A stretch of DNA of 64,000 nucleotides, from contig DAOQSN010000005.1 of the NCBI GenBank assembly GCA_035356615.1, forward strand, positions 62,001-126,000, read 5' to 3'. This document shows positions 1 to 8,612 of this stretch, one piece after another. The stretch is from JAKQDH01 sp029558835 (lineage in GTDB: Bacteria > Planctomycetota > Phycisphaerae > UBA1845). Both the position numbers and the translations under genes were made by a program. The notes below the pieces were generated by a model. It did not search any database, was not told where the DNA came from, and saw nothing but the letters and a program-made list of their open reading frames with translations. Numbering within the stretch: the first letter of the stretch is position 1; each line of letters starts with the position of its first letter.

Positions 1-1133
1 TGCGGACCATCGTGTACGGGGCCCACCCGACGTTCATGCCTCAGTACTGCCTGCGTGAGGAGTCCATCGACTTCATCGTGTTGCGCGAGCCCGAGGAGAC
101 CATCCGTTGTCTCCTGCACGCGCTCGCGCACGGGGAAACGGTGGAGGATCTGGAGGGTATCGGCTACCGCACGAACACCGGGGAGCCCCGGATCAACGCC
201 GGGCGGCCCCTGCTGGACCTCGATACGCTGGCGCTGCCGGATCGCACGTTGCTGCCGCGCGACGTCGTGTACTTCAACCCCGTGGTCAAGCGCATGCCGT
301 ACACGACGATGCAGACTTCGCGCGGCTGCCCGGGGCGCTGCATTTACTGCACGGCCCCGACGTTCTATGGCAACAAGTATCGATTCCGTTCCGTCGCGTT
401 GGTGCTGGAGGAGTTGCGGCGCGTGCGGCAACTCGGCTACCGCGAGGTGTTCTTCCGAGACGAGACCTTCACCGCGCACCGGCGGCGGACGGTCGAGATC
501 TGCGAGGGGATGCTGGCCGGGCGGCTTGACCTGACGTGGATTGCCAACGCCCGCGTGGATACCGTGGATCGGGAGCTGCTGACGCTGCTTAAGCACGCGG
601 GATGTCATTTGCTGAAGTTCGGCGTGGAGACCGGCGATGCGGGCGTGTTGCACGCCTACGGCAAGGGGACCTCCGCGGAGCAGGCGGAGGAAGCGTTGCG
701 CGTGGCACGCGAGGTGGGGCTGGCCACGCACGCCCACATCATCTTCGGTGGGCCGGGCGAGACGCCGGAAACGGTGGACCGCACCATCGCCTTTATCAAG
801 CGCTGCGCGCCGACGACGGCCAGCTTCGGCATCGTTACGCCGTATCCCGGCACGGAGCTGTTTGAGAAGGTGGCACGCGTGCGGCCGGAGATCGCGGACG
901 GCTCGGCCGCAGACCTTGAGCATCTGCACACGCAGGGGTTCTTCAACGAGGCCATCTGCGGCTTGACGAGCGGCGAACTGTCGCAGGCGGTGGTGCGGGC
1001 GTATCGGCAGTTCTACCTGCGTCCGGCATACCTGCTGCGGCGGCTGTGCAGCCGGCGCAGTTGGCGGGAACTGGGCATCCAGGCGCTCGGCGGGCTCAAC
1101 GTGATGTCGTTCGCGTTGACCGGAAGGAAGTAA
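1..1133 (+). CDS. B12-binding radical SAM protein, 5'-truncated by the window edge
   Basis: The frame is open to the first base, and codons before the GTG at 12 continue a cobalamin-binding Rossmann fold, so the N-terminus lies outside the window. The radical SAM [4Fe-4S] motif CxxxCxxC is visible as SRGCPGRCIYC around base 325-355, followed by the TIM-barrel strands expected of the Elp3/MiaB-like superfamily (GVETGD, IFGGPGET). This architecture is used by methylases and ring-forming enzymes such as HpnJ and BchE; the substrate cannot be read from sequence. It resembles the second B12 radical SAM protein at 4831-6339 along its length, including the C-terminal tail with a YLRP motif, so the two are diverged duplicates. 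It ends 4 nt before the next gene, consistent with one operon. Confidence 0.85.
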   Translation, partial: RTIVYGAHPTFMPQYCLREESIDFIVLREPEETIRCLLHALAHGETVEDLEGIGYRTNTGEPRINAGRPLLDLDTLALPDRTLLPRDVVYFNPVVKRMPYTTMQTSRGCPGRCIYCTAPTFYGNKYRFRSVALVLEELRRVRQLGYREVFFRDETFTAHRRRTVEICEGMLAGRLDLTWIANARVDTVDRELLTLLKHAGCHLLKFGVETGDAGVLHAYGKGTSAEQAEEALRVAREVGLATHAHIIFGGPGETPETVDRTIAFIKRCAPTTASFGIVTPYPGTELFEKVARVRPEIADGSAADLEHLHTQGFFNEAICGLTSGELSQAVVRAYRQFYLRPAYLLRRLCSRRSWRELGIQALGGLNVMSFALTGRK

Positions 1134-1137
1134 GGCA

Positions 1138-2274
1138 ATGGTCCGCTACGACCTCATCAGCGTGGTGGTGCCGGTGCTGAACGAGGCGGCGTCGCTGGCG
1201 GAACTGTATGAACGTACCCGCCGCGTGCTGGAGGGCGTTCAGCCCTTCGAGTTCATTATCGTTGACGACGGTAGTCGTGACGACACGCTTGCCCGGGTGC
1301 GAGCGCTGCGGGCCGTGTATGCGAACATCTCTATCATCAGCCACTATGCCAATCACGGCAAATCCCTTGCTCTCATGCAGGCGTTCGCCATAGCGCGGGG
1401 AGAAGTGGCCGTCGTCATGGACGGCGACCTGCAGGACCGGCCGGAGATGATTCCGCGTTTCCTGGCCCAGATCGAGAACGGTTACGACCTCGTCAACGGC
1501 TGGCGGCAGGAGCGACGTGACCGTTGGGGACGGCGCCTGGTGTCCGCACTGTTCAATCGCCTGACGGCCCGTCTGCTGCGTTGCCCGCTGCACGACATCA
1601 ACTGTGGATTCAAGGCGCTGCGGCGCCAGGTGTATCGCCGACTGGAGCTGCGCGGCGACTTGCACCGGCTGATCCCGGCGATTGCGGCCGGGCAGGGTTT
1701 TCGGGTGGGCGAGGTGCCGGTGGAGCACTGCGGGCGACGGTTCGGGCGCTCGCGGTACCGGCTGCTGCGACATCGGGGCCTGCTGGACATCGTGGCCGTG
1801 TTGGCGAGCAATGCGACGCAGTTGCGGCCGTTTCACGTGTTCTCTGAGCTGGCGCTGGCATGCTGGCTGGTGGCGGTCGTAGCGCTGGTGGGCTGGCTGA
1901 CACTGACGGTGGGCGTGGACCCGGGCGCACTGGCGGCGCGCGTCTGCACGCCGCTGGTAGGCATGGTCGGCGTGGGGGCGGCGCTGCTGGGGTTGCTGCT
2001 GCCCTTGTTCGGCTTTCTGCTGGAGATGACCGCGTGTCGCGTCCAGGATCCGCACTGGCGCGAACAACTGGTCAAGGAGCGAGTGGAGGCGGACGTAAGT
2101 ATCTATGAACGAGGTGCGCTGCCAGAAGGAGTTTCACTGCGGTGCCGACGCCAAACGGTTTCGGAACCGGATGCAGAACCCGTTCTTGTGGGCGAAGGAG
2201 CGCCGGATCGCTGGCTTGATTGCCCAGGCCATGCCGCCGGGAGCTCAGAGGCTCTTGGAAGTAGGTTGCGGTGA
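1138..2274 (+). CDS. Family 2 glycosyltransferase with two C-terminal membrane helices (DPM1/ArnC-like)
   Basis: The N-terminal GT-A domain has the classic VVVPVLNEAASL start, the IIVDDGSRDDT nucleotide-binding segment and a DGDLQDRPE metal-binding DxD-type motif near residues 98-106. Two hydrophobic segments near residues 240-310 fit the C-terminal helices of ArnC/GtrB-type polyprenyl-phosphate glycosyltransferases, so it probably moves a sugar from a nucleotide donor to a lipid carrier at the inner face of the cytoplasmic membrane. The frame continues about 55 residues past the usual family end and overlaps the next gene by 170 nt. That tail is low-complexity and may be a read-through extension after loss of an earlier stop. 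Donor and acceptor are unknown. Confidence 0.85.
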   Translation: MVRYDLISVVVPVLNEAASLAELYERTRRVLEGVQPFEFIIVDDGSRDDTLARVRALRAVYANISIISHYANHGKSLALMQAFAIARGEVAVVMDGDLQDRPEMIPRFLAQIENGYDLVNGWRQERRDRWGRRLVSALFNRLTARLLRCPLHDINCGFKALRRQVYRRLELRGDLHRLIPAIAAGQGFRVGEVPVEHCGRRFGRSRYRLLRHRGLLDIVAVLASNATQLRPFHVFSELALACWLVAVVALVGWLTLTVGVDPGALAARVCTPLVGMVGVGAALLGLLLPLFGFLLEMTACRVQDPHWREQLVKERVEADVSIYERGALPEGVSLRCRRQTVSEPDAEPVLVGEGAPDRWLDCPGHAAGSSEALGSRLR

Positions 2275-2851
2275 GGGTAGCAACCTGCTCTACCTGCGGG
2301 AACGGCTGCCGGGCGTGCAACTGTTTGGAGCGGATTTCGCCGAAGCGAAGGTGAAGCTGGTGCACACAGCCGACGCCACCTGCGGCGCCGTCTGCGCAGA
2401 CGCCACCCGCCTGCCGTTCGCGGGGGCCCAGTTCGACGTGGTTCTGTACCGCGACCTGCTGCACCACGTGCACTGGGCACGCGATGAGGTGGTGCGCGAA
2501 GGTTTGCGCGTGGTGAAACCGGGCGGGGTCCTGGTGGTTGTCGAGCCCAATGGGCGTAGGTTGCTCAATCGCGTCTTTCGCTGGTTGTACGCGGCGGAGC
2601 GCGGCTCGGCGGATACCACGCCCGAGCAGTTGCTCGCCCTCGGGCAGCGCCACGGGCAGGCGCGCATCGAGTACATTGAGGCGACCTTGCTGGTGCGGGC
2701 CGTGGGCTTCGTGCTGGGCTGGCCGCCCGACCGGCGGCAGGCGCTGCTGCGTCCTCTTTATGCGCTCGCATCAATCTGGGAGAAACTCATAGAAGCGGTG
2801 ATACCGCGGCGGCGCTGGGCGTATCTGATGATGCTGGTGGAGGCGGCCTAG
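2105..2851 (+). CDS. Class I SAM-dependent methyltransferase
   Basis: 248 residues with methyltransferase motif I (LLEVGCGEGSN, near residues 43-53), an acidic SAM-ribose residue in FGADFAEA, and motif IV/post-IV (FDVVLYRDLLHHV, VVKPGGVLVVVEP), as in the Methyltransf_11/25 families. The C-terminal part is hydrophobic and basic and may lie on the membrane. The ATG at 2105 has a GGAGG about 13 nt upstream and overlaps the end of the preceding glycosyltransferase in another frame. The sequence before motif I looks like a normal N-terminal helix, so the start is credible. In this operon it may methylate a sugar or lipid intermediate; the acceptor is not identifiable. Confidence 0.82.
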   Translation: MNEVRCQKEFHCGADAKRFRNRMQNPFLWAKERRIAGLIAQAMPPGAQRLLEVGCGEGSNLLYLRERLPGVQLFGADFAEAKVKLVHTADATCGAVCADATRLPFAGAQFDVVLYRDLLHHVHWARDEVVREGLRVVKPGGVLVVVEPNGRRLLNRVFRWLYAAERGSADTTPEQLLALGQRHGQARIEYIEATLLVRAVGFVLGWPPDRRQALLRPLYALASIWEKLIEAVIPRRRWAYLMMLVEAA

Positions 2852-2860
2852 GAAGCTTGC

Positions 2861-4834
2861 ATGTGTGGGATTTTCGGCATCTGGCACGCCGAGGGAGCGC
2901 CCATCGCGCCGGCGCTTGCGGACACGATGTGCCTCGCGCTTCAGCATCGCGGTCCGGACCACAGCGGTCGCTACGCTGAGCCGGGTCTGTTGCTGGGGAT
3001 CGATCGCTTGGCCATCCTCGACCGCGCCGGCGGTAACCAGCCCATTCAGACGGCCGATGGTTCGCTGGTGATTGTGTACAACGGCGAACTGTACAACTAT
3101 CAGGAGCTGCGGCGCGAGCTCGAGGAGAGGGGTCACCGGTTTCGCACGTATACCGACACGGAGGTCGCGTTGTATGCGTTCAAGCAGTATGGCGCGGCGT
3201 GCCTCGATCGCTTTAACGGTATGTTCGCGCTGGCGATCTGGGATCGTCCGGCACGCCGGTTGTTTGTCGCGCGGGATCGCCTCGGCATCAAGCCGCTCTA
3301 TTACGCGCTTGGGAACGGGTCCTTCGTCTTCGCCTCCGAGGCCAAGGCCGTGTTGGTGGCTCTGCCCGGACGACCCACGCCCGACTGGCCTGCCGTCCAC
3401 CGGTACTTCGTGCTCGGCTATGTCGCTCCAGGCGAGTCGGCGTTCGCGGGGGTGCGGAAGCTGCCGGCCGGGCACTGCGGGTACGTGGAGAACGGGTGCT
3501 TCCACCAGCAGCCATACTGGACGCCATGTTACGGCTCGGCCGGCGAAGTGAGTTTCAACGAGGCGTGCGAGAGACTACCCGGGCTGTTGCGGCAGGCGGT
3601 GCGACAGGAGTTGATGGCGGACGTGCCGGTGGGGGTGTTCCTGAGCGGGGGGCTCGATTCGTCGGCAGTGGCCTGGTGCGCGCGACAGGAGGCGGACCGG
3701 CCGGTGCGGTCGTTTGCCATACGGTTTCCGCAGCGCACGCACGACGAGTCTGCCGACGCGCGGCTCGTCGCGCGGCATCTCGGCTTGCAGCATGAGGAGT
3801 ACGTTTTCGGCGACGAGGAGGTGGCAACCACCCTGTGCGACGCAGCGAGCGCTCTCGATGAACCGTTCGGAGATCCGACGGTGCTGCCGCTGCTGGCGCT
3901 GGCTCGTCGCGCGCGCGGGCACGTGCGCGTGGTGCTGACCGGGTGGGGCGGCGACGAGCTGTTTGCCGGCTACCCAACGTGCGTCGCCCACCGCTGGGCA
4001 CAGGTCTATCGGCGGTTGCCCCGCTGGCTGGGGAATGTGGCCGTGCCGGCGCTCGTAGCCCACCTGCCCAGCTCCGACAAGTACATGAGTCTTGAGTTCC
4101 GAGCGCGCCGCTTCATCACGGGAATGGACCTGCCGCCCGAGCAGCAGCATTTCCGCTGGATGGAGTACTTCGAGGGCGAGGAGGCCCGGCGGCTCTTTCG
4201 ACCCGAGGTGCAAGCGGCGCTCGAACCCGATCCGTTGCACTCTATGCATAGGATGCTCGCCGGGCTGCCGGAAACCGACCTGCTCGATCGGATTCTGCAT
4301 GTCGATGCCGTATCCTTCCTGGAGGGAAATGGGTTGTTTCAGGCGGATCGCATGACGATGGCGGCCTCCCTGGAAGCGCGCGTACCGCTGCTGAACCGCG
4401 ACGTGTTCGCCTTCGGAAGTGCCCTGCCGGCGTCGACAAAGATGCGTCGGGGACGGCTTAAGGAGCTTCTGCGCCGAAGCATGCGCGGCCGTCTGCCCGA
4501 GCGCATACTCCGCAAGCCCAAGAAGGGTTTCGCACCTCCCGGGGCAGCGTGGCTGCGGGGCCCGCTGGCCGGTACGTTGCGGCAAGTGCTCGACCGGGCG
4601 CGGCTGGAGGCGGCCGGGGTGCTCGATGCTTTGCCGGTGCAGCGTCTCATCGACGAACACCTCAACCGGTCGGCGGACCACGCCCGGAAGCTATGGGCAC
4701 TGCTGAGCTTCCAATTATGGTATGAACACTGGATTGCGGGCGACGTCGGTGAGTGCCGTGCGCGGACGTCCAGGGCTGCCGCCGGAGTTGCACGCGGACG
4801 GGCTGCGGAGCAGATGCTGCCGGTGGGAACATGA
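2861..4834 (+). CDS. asnB: Asparagine synthase (glutamine-hydrolysing) family amidotransferase
   Basis: 657 residues, full length for the family. After the start Met comes Cys2 (MCGIFGIW), the catalytic nucleophile of the class II (Ntn) glutaminase domain; the typical DxEVALYAF and NGMFALAIWD segments follow. The synthetase half carries the PP-loop SGGLDSSA near residues 263-270 and the GGDELFAGY motif, which bind ATP and activate the acceptor carboxylate. These enzymes use glutamine nitrogen to amidate aspartate, or uronic-acid sugars and other carboxylates in surface polysaccharide and natural-product clusters. With glycosyltransferase and radical SAM genes on both sides, a cluster-specific amidation is at least as likely as housekeeping asparagine synthesis. 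The stop TGA (4832-4834) overlaps the next ATG. Confidence 0.9.
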   Translation: MCGIFGIWHAEGAPIAPALADTMCLALQHRGPDHSGRYAEPGLLLGIDRLAILDRAGGNQPIQTADGSLVIVYNGELYNYQELRRELEERGHRFRTYTDTEVALYAFKQYGAACLDRFNGMFALAIWDRPARRLFVARDRLGIKPLYYALGNGSFVFASEAKAVLVALPGRPTPDWPAVHRYFVLGYVAPGESAFAGVRKLPAGHCGYVENGCFHQQPYWTPCYGSAGEVSFNEACERLPGLLRQAVRQELMADVPVGVFLSGGLDSSAVAWCARQEADRPVRSFAIRFPQRTHDESADARLVARHLGLQHEEYVFGDEEVATTLCDAASALDEPFGDPTVLPLLALARRARGHVRVVLTGWGGDELFAGYPTCVAHRWAQVYRRLPRWLGNVAVPALVAHLPSSDKYMSLEFRARRFITGMDLPPEQQHFRWMEYFEGEEARRLFRPEVQAALEPDPLHSMHRMLAGLPETDLLDRILHVDAVSFLEGNGLFQADRMTMAASLEARVPLLNRDVFAFGSALPASTKMRRGRLKELLRRSMRGRLPERILRKPKKGFAPPGAAWLRGPLAGTLRQVLDRARLEAAGVLDALPVQRLIDEHLNRSADHARKLWALLSFQLWYEHWIAGDVGECRARTSRAAAGVARGRAAEQMLPVGT

Positions 4835-6339
4835 TGGCAAGAGGGCCGGAGAATCTGCGGATCGTGCTGGTACAACCACCCAAAGAGGGTGGCGTGCAGT
4901 CCCTTTTCACGTTTCACAAGAACGAGGGCATTGGCGCAAAGCCGCCCCTCGGCATTCTCAGCCTCGCCACGTACCTGCGCTCCGCCGGATTCAGCGCGAC
5001 GGCCTGCCTCGACGCTCAGGCCGACGGCCTATCGCCGGAGGCAACGGTCGAACGGATCGCGGCGTACCGGCCGGACGTCGTCGGGGTATCGGTGTGGACC
5101 GATTTCTGGTTTCCGGCGTGGAGCACCATGCAGGGGGTGCGCCGGGCAATACCGGAATGCACTATTATTGCCGGCGGTCCGCACTGCCTTATCTATCCGC
5201 GTGAAACACTGGAGACTTCGGGAGCCGACTACGTTGTGGCCGGCGATGGTGAGGACACACTTCTGGCACTTGCGCAGTGCCTCGCCTCGGGTGCACCTGC
5301 CGGTGACCTTCCGGGCCTGTGGCGTCAGCAGGGCTTGCAGTCGGTGGCACCGGCCGAGGCCGTGGCGACGATCGCCGACTTGGATCATCTTCCCCTTCCC
5401 GACCGGACCTTGCTGCCGCGGGAACGCTACACGTCGGTGCTGGGCCGCGGTGCGTTCGAGACGACTCTGATCAGCTCGCGCGGCTGTCCGCATCGCTGTG
5501 TGTTCTGCAAGATGCACGCCCAGCGTGTCGCGGTACGCTCGGCGGGGCGGGTCGTGGACGAGTTTGAACAGATTGCCGCGCTGGGCATTACCGAGCTTCA
5601 GGTGTACGACGACACGTTCACGTGGTCGCGCCGGCGCGTCATGGACATCTGTCATGGCATCATAGAGAAGGGTATCCGCCTGCGCTGGGCGATTCGGGAC
5701 CGCGTGGACAGGGCGGACTCCGAAGTTTTCGCCTGGCTGCGCCGCGCCGGCTGCGAGCGCATCCACTTCGGCGTGGAGAGCGGGTCCCCGCGCATCCTGG
5801 AGGCCAGCGGCAAGCGCATCACGCTGGACCAGGCGGAGCGGGCGCTGCGGCTGGCACATGAGGCGGGCTTCACGACGCTGGCGTACTACATGTTCGGCTT
5901 TCCCGGCGAGACCCGGGCGGACGCCAGGCAGACCATGGTGGCTGCGCGGCGTTTGAACTCTGACTACGCCGTGTTCGCCGTGCTCATTCCTTACCCGGGG
6001 ACAGAGTTGTATGAACGAGCACTGGCGGATGGTACCATCCCGACCGATTTCTGGGCGCAATATGCGCGACAACCGCAGCCGGACTTCCGCGTCCCACACC
6101 TGTGCGAGCAGCATCTTAGCCGCGAGACGCTGATTGCGTTGAAGGACCAGGCGCTGCGCGCGTACTACCTGCGTCCGCGGCGGCTGTGGAGGGAGCTGCG
6201 CGGGCTGCGGTCATGGCGTGAGGTGCGCTGCAAGGCGGGCATGGCGATGAATATTGTCTCGGACGGAGTTCGTTCCGCCGTACGGCGCTGCGGCGGTCGG
6301 CGGGCCGTGGCGCGCCCGGCCGGCGGGTCGCCCGCGTAA
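4831..6339 (+). CDS. B12-binding radical SAM protein
   Basis: The ATG at 4831 forms a 4-nt ATGA overlap with the asnB stop, so the longer frame from 4753 is not used. The N-terminal about 150 residues form a B12-binding domain (KPPLGILSLATYLR start, a VVGVSVWTDF strand, IIAGGPH). The radical SAM motif SRGCPHRCVFC follows near residue 220, then the barrel with HFGVESGS and FGFPGET. It is a paralogue of the protein at the window start. Enzymes of this type methylate unactivated carbons or build rings with 5'-deoxyadenosyl radical and methylcobalamin. Two such enzymes in one operon suggest two successive C-modifications of one product, which is inference. Confidence 0.88.
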   Translation: MMARGPENLRIVLVQPPKEGGVQSLFTFHKNEGIGAKPPLGILSLATYLRSAGFSATACLDAQADGLSPEATVERIAAYRPDVVGVSVWTDFWFPAWSTMQGVRRAIPECTIIAGGPHCLIYPRETLETSGADYVVAGDGEDTLLALAQCLASGAPAGDLPGLWRQQGLQSVAPAEAVATIADLDHLPLPDRTLLPRERYTSVLGRGAFETTLISSRGCPHRCVFCKMHAQRVAVRSAGRVVDEFEQIAALGITELQVYDDTFTWSRRRVMDICHGIIEKGIRLRWAIRDRVDRADSEVFAWLRRAGCERIHFGVESGSPRILEASGKRITLDQAERALRLAHEAGFTTLAYYMFGFPGETRADARQTMVAARRLNSDYAVFAVLIPYPGTELYERALADGTIPTDFWAQYARQPQPDFRVPHLCEQHLSRETLIALKDQALRAYYLRPRRLWRELRGLRSWREVRCKAGMAMNIVSDGVRSAVRRCGGRRAVARPAGGSPA

Positions 6340-6393
6340 GTGCGGCCCGCAACTTCGTGGGCGCTGCGGCAGCCTGCGCCGCGGAGAGGAATC

Positions 6394-7452
6394 GTGAGCA
6401 CGGGGCTGGTGATGGAGCAGGAACGCGGATGCGGCCGGGCGGAGGGATGTGCTGCGCCAGCGGTGGTCTCATCTGCCACCGGCAGCGCCACCGAGCCGGC
6501 GTGCCCCGTGTGTGCGGGTCGCCGCGTGGAACGGGTGTCCGCCCAGCCGCGCGATTATGAATACCACGTTCAACCGGACCGGGACCTGGGCGTTTTCGTG
6601 TGTGATTCCTGTGGCTCACGCTTTGCATTCCCGCGGCCGCGCGCCACGGACCTCGTGGCGTTCTATCCGCCTCACTACCATGCCTACAACGAGGATCATG
6701 GCGCGGTGGCCCGCATGTTGGTCGCACTACGCGGCCGCGCGCGCGCCCGCACCTACCTCAAGCTGTGCGCCAGCCGACCTGTGCGTCTGTTCGACGTGGG
6801 CAGCGGCGACTGCCGGCATTTTGTGGAATTGCAGCGCTACGGCGCGTTTGACTGCGGCGGGGTCGAGCTGAATCCGGCCATGGCAGAGGCGGCGCGGGCA
6901 AGGGGATTCCCGGTCACGACGGGGACCCTCGAGGAACTCGACGTGGCCGCGGTTTCCGAACGGTACGACATCGTGACGATGTACCAGCTTGTCGAACACG
7001 TGGTGGATCCGGTGCGGCTGTTCGCGCAGGCATGGCGGCTGCTGAAGCCGGGCGGTCATGTGCTCGGGCAACTGCCGTGTGTCAACAGTTGGGAACAGCG
7101 ACTGTTCGGCCGCTACTGGGCAGGGTACCACTATCCGCGACATCTGCAGATGGTGAGTCGCCTGGGGCTGCGGACGGCCTTGGTCAACAGCGGCTTCGCG
7201 GACGTGCGGGTGGGCGGGGCCCTGCACTTACAGGCGGGTTTGTCGCTGCAGAACGTTCTGGTAGGCCGCCTTCACTGCCAGGCACGGATGCGGTATGGGA
7301 AGATCCCGCTCTACTCCATGCTGCTCTGCGCCGCGGGGCCCTTCTGTCTGCTGGAGTATCTATGCGGGCGAGCGGGCATGATGAACTTCCGTGCTTGCAG
7401 GCCTAAGCAGCCGGTGCAGCGCGGCGACACGATGAGGGAGCCAGGGCAATGA
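6394..7452 (+). CDS. SAM-dependent methyltransferase with N-terminal cysteine motif
   Basis: The GTG at 6394 has GAGAGGA directly upstream and is preferred over the frame opening at 6340. Residues about 25-75 hold two CxxC pairs (CPVCAGRR, CDSCGSRF), a zinc-ribbon-like lead found in many sugar or natural-product C-methyltransferases. The Rossmann domain follows: LFDVGSGDCRHF (motif I), GGVELNP, YDIVTMYQLVEHVVDP, LLKPGGHVLGQLP. The HYPRHLQ motif after it is common in the Methyltransf_12/23 group. It overlaps the next gene by 4 nt (ATGA), which points to translational coupling. The substrate is unknown; its place between radical SAM enzymes suggests tailoring of the same product. Confidence 0.82.
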   Translation: MSTGLVMEQERGCGRAEGCAAPAVVSSATGSATEPACPVCAGRRVERVSAQPRDYEYHVQPDRDLGVFVCDSCGSRFAFPRPRATDLVAFYPPHYHAYNEDHGAVARMLVALRGRARARTYLKLCASRPVRLFDVGSGDCRHFVELQRYGAFDCGGVELNPAMAEAARARGFPVTTGTLEELDVAAVSERYDIVTMYQLVEHVVDPVRLFAQAWRLLKPGGHVLGQLPCVNSWEQRLFGRYWAGYHYPRHLQMVSRLGLRTALVNSGFADVRVGGALHLQAGLSLQNVLVGRLHCQARMRYGKIPLYSMLLCAAGPFCLLEYLCGRAGMMNFRACRPKQPVQRGDTMREPGQ

Positions 7453-8612
7453 CGTTTGCGGGATTCCGCAAGGCGCTGCATCAGCTTGACAAGATACGGT
7501 ATCGGCCCGTGCTCCTGCTGAAGATCGCGCGGGCATACGGGCGCACCCTGCTCTTGCGTCGGCCGACCTTGCGCATCTGCGAATTCTCCATCACGGCCGA
7601 GTGCCAGTCCCGTTGCGGGTTCTGCTACGCCTCCCGGTTTCACCGGCCCGGTGCGGAGCCGTTGTCCGTAGAGGAGATTCGCAGCACGTGGCAGCAGGCG
7701 AAGGCGCTGGGCGCGTTCAGCACTGTGGTGTTCGGCGGCGAGCCGCTGCTGCACCCACGGCTGCTGGATATCGTGGGCGTGCTTGAGCCGCGCAAGCACA
7801 TTGTTACACTCACGACCAACGCCATCGGCCTCACGGAAGACCTCGTTATCGAGCTCAAGCGGCGCGGCGTATTCCTGCTGAACCTCAGCCTCAATTCGTT
7901 GGATCCCGAGCTCAACGACCGCCTGCGCGGCTATCCCGGCCACCATGCCAGGGTGATGGAGGCCATAACTCTGTGCAAGAAGCACGGCCTGGACGTCTTT
8001 CTGCCCGTGGCGACGGCCAAGCCGTACTGGCAGGAGACGCTGCGGATTGTGGAGTTCGCGCGGCGGCAGGGGGTGGGGGTGACGATCAACCTCATGTGCG
8101 CCATGGGGCGGGCGGAGGGGAAGCACGCCGAACTGTTCGACGACACGTTCTGGCGGGAGCTGCGGGCCCTGTATGATACAAACCCCGGGCTGCGCAGCGA
8201 TTACGATGTGAACCTGGACCTGCGGATCGGCTGTCCGGCCGCGTTTGAGAAGATTCACGTGGCTCCCTATGGAGACGTGACCGGTTGTTCGATGAACCCG
8301 GTGTCATTCGGTAACGTGCGCGAGACGCCGTTGGCTGAGATCGTCGCGCGCATGCGCCGGTTTCACCACTTCGCCAAGCGGCATCCGTCCTGCATCGTGG
8401 CCGTGGATCGTGACTTCATTGAAACGTACATGGATTACGCGGCCGGCTTCGCCTCGCTCCCCTATCCGGTCGAGGCCAACCCGGCCTATGGCCGCGAGGC
8501 GGGAGAAGGGGTTACGCCGGCGGTTGGGCAATGCAGTCCTCCTGCGGTGCAGCAGGGGACAGTCGGGCGACAACAGGTTGTCGTGCGAGCGGAGGAAGGG
8601 GCTTGCGTGTGA
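7449..8612 (+). CDS. Radical SAM protein with SPASM-like C-terminal cysteines
   Basis: The start overlaps the upstream stop by 4 nt. The cluster-binding motif CQSRCGFC lies near residues 54-61, then FGGEPLLHP and LTTNA as in the PqqE/MoaA/anSME-like group. Towards the C-terminus, GCPAAFEK, DVTGCSMNP and a third Cys (HPSCIV) resemble a shortened SPASM/Twitch region that could hold an auxiliary iron-sulphur cluster. Typical roles in this group are peptide or sugar oxidation and epimerisation, but no precursor peptide gene is visible nearby. The last about 40 residues are low-complexity, and the stop at 8610-8612 overlaps the next GTG. Confidence 0.83.
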   Translation: MTFAGFRKALHQLDKIRYRPVLLLKIARAYGRTLLLRRPTLRICEFSITAECQSRCGFCYASRFHRPGAEPLSVEEIRSTWQQAKALGAFSTVVFGGEPLLHPRLLDIVGVLEPRKHIVTLTTNAIGLTEDLVIELKRRGVFLLNLSLNSLDPELNDRLRGYPGHHARVMEAITLCKKHGLDVFLPVATAKPYWQETLRIVEFARRQGVGVTINLMCAMGRAEGKHAELFDDTFWRELRALYDTNPGLRSDYDVNLDLRIGCPAAFEKIHVAPYGDVTGCSMNPVSFGNVRETPLAEIVARMRRFHHFAKRHPSCIVAVDRDFIETYMDYAAGFASLPYPVEANPAYGREAGEGVTPAVGQCSPPAVQQGTVGRQQVVVRAEEGACV

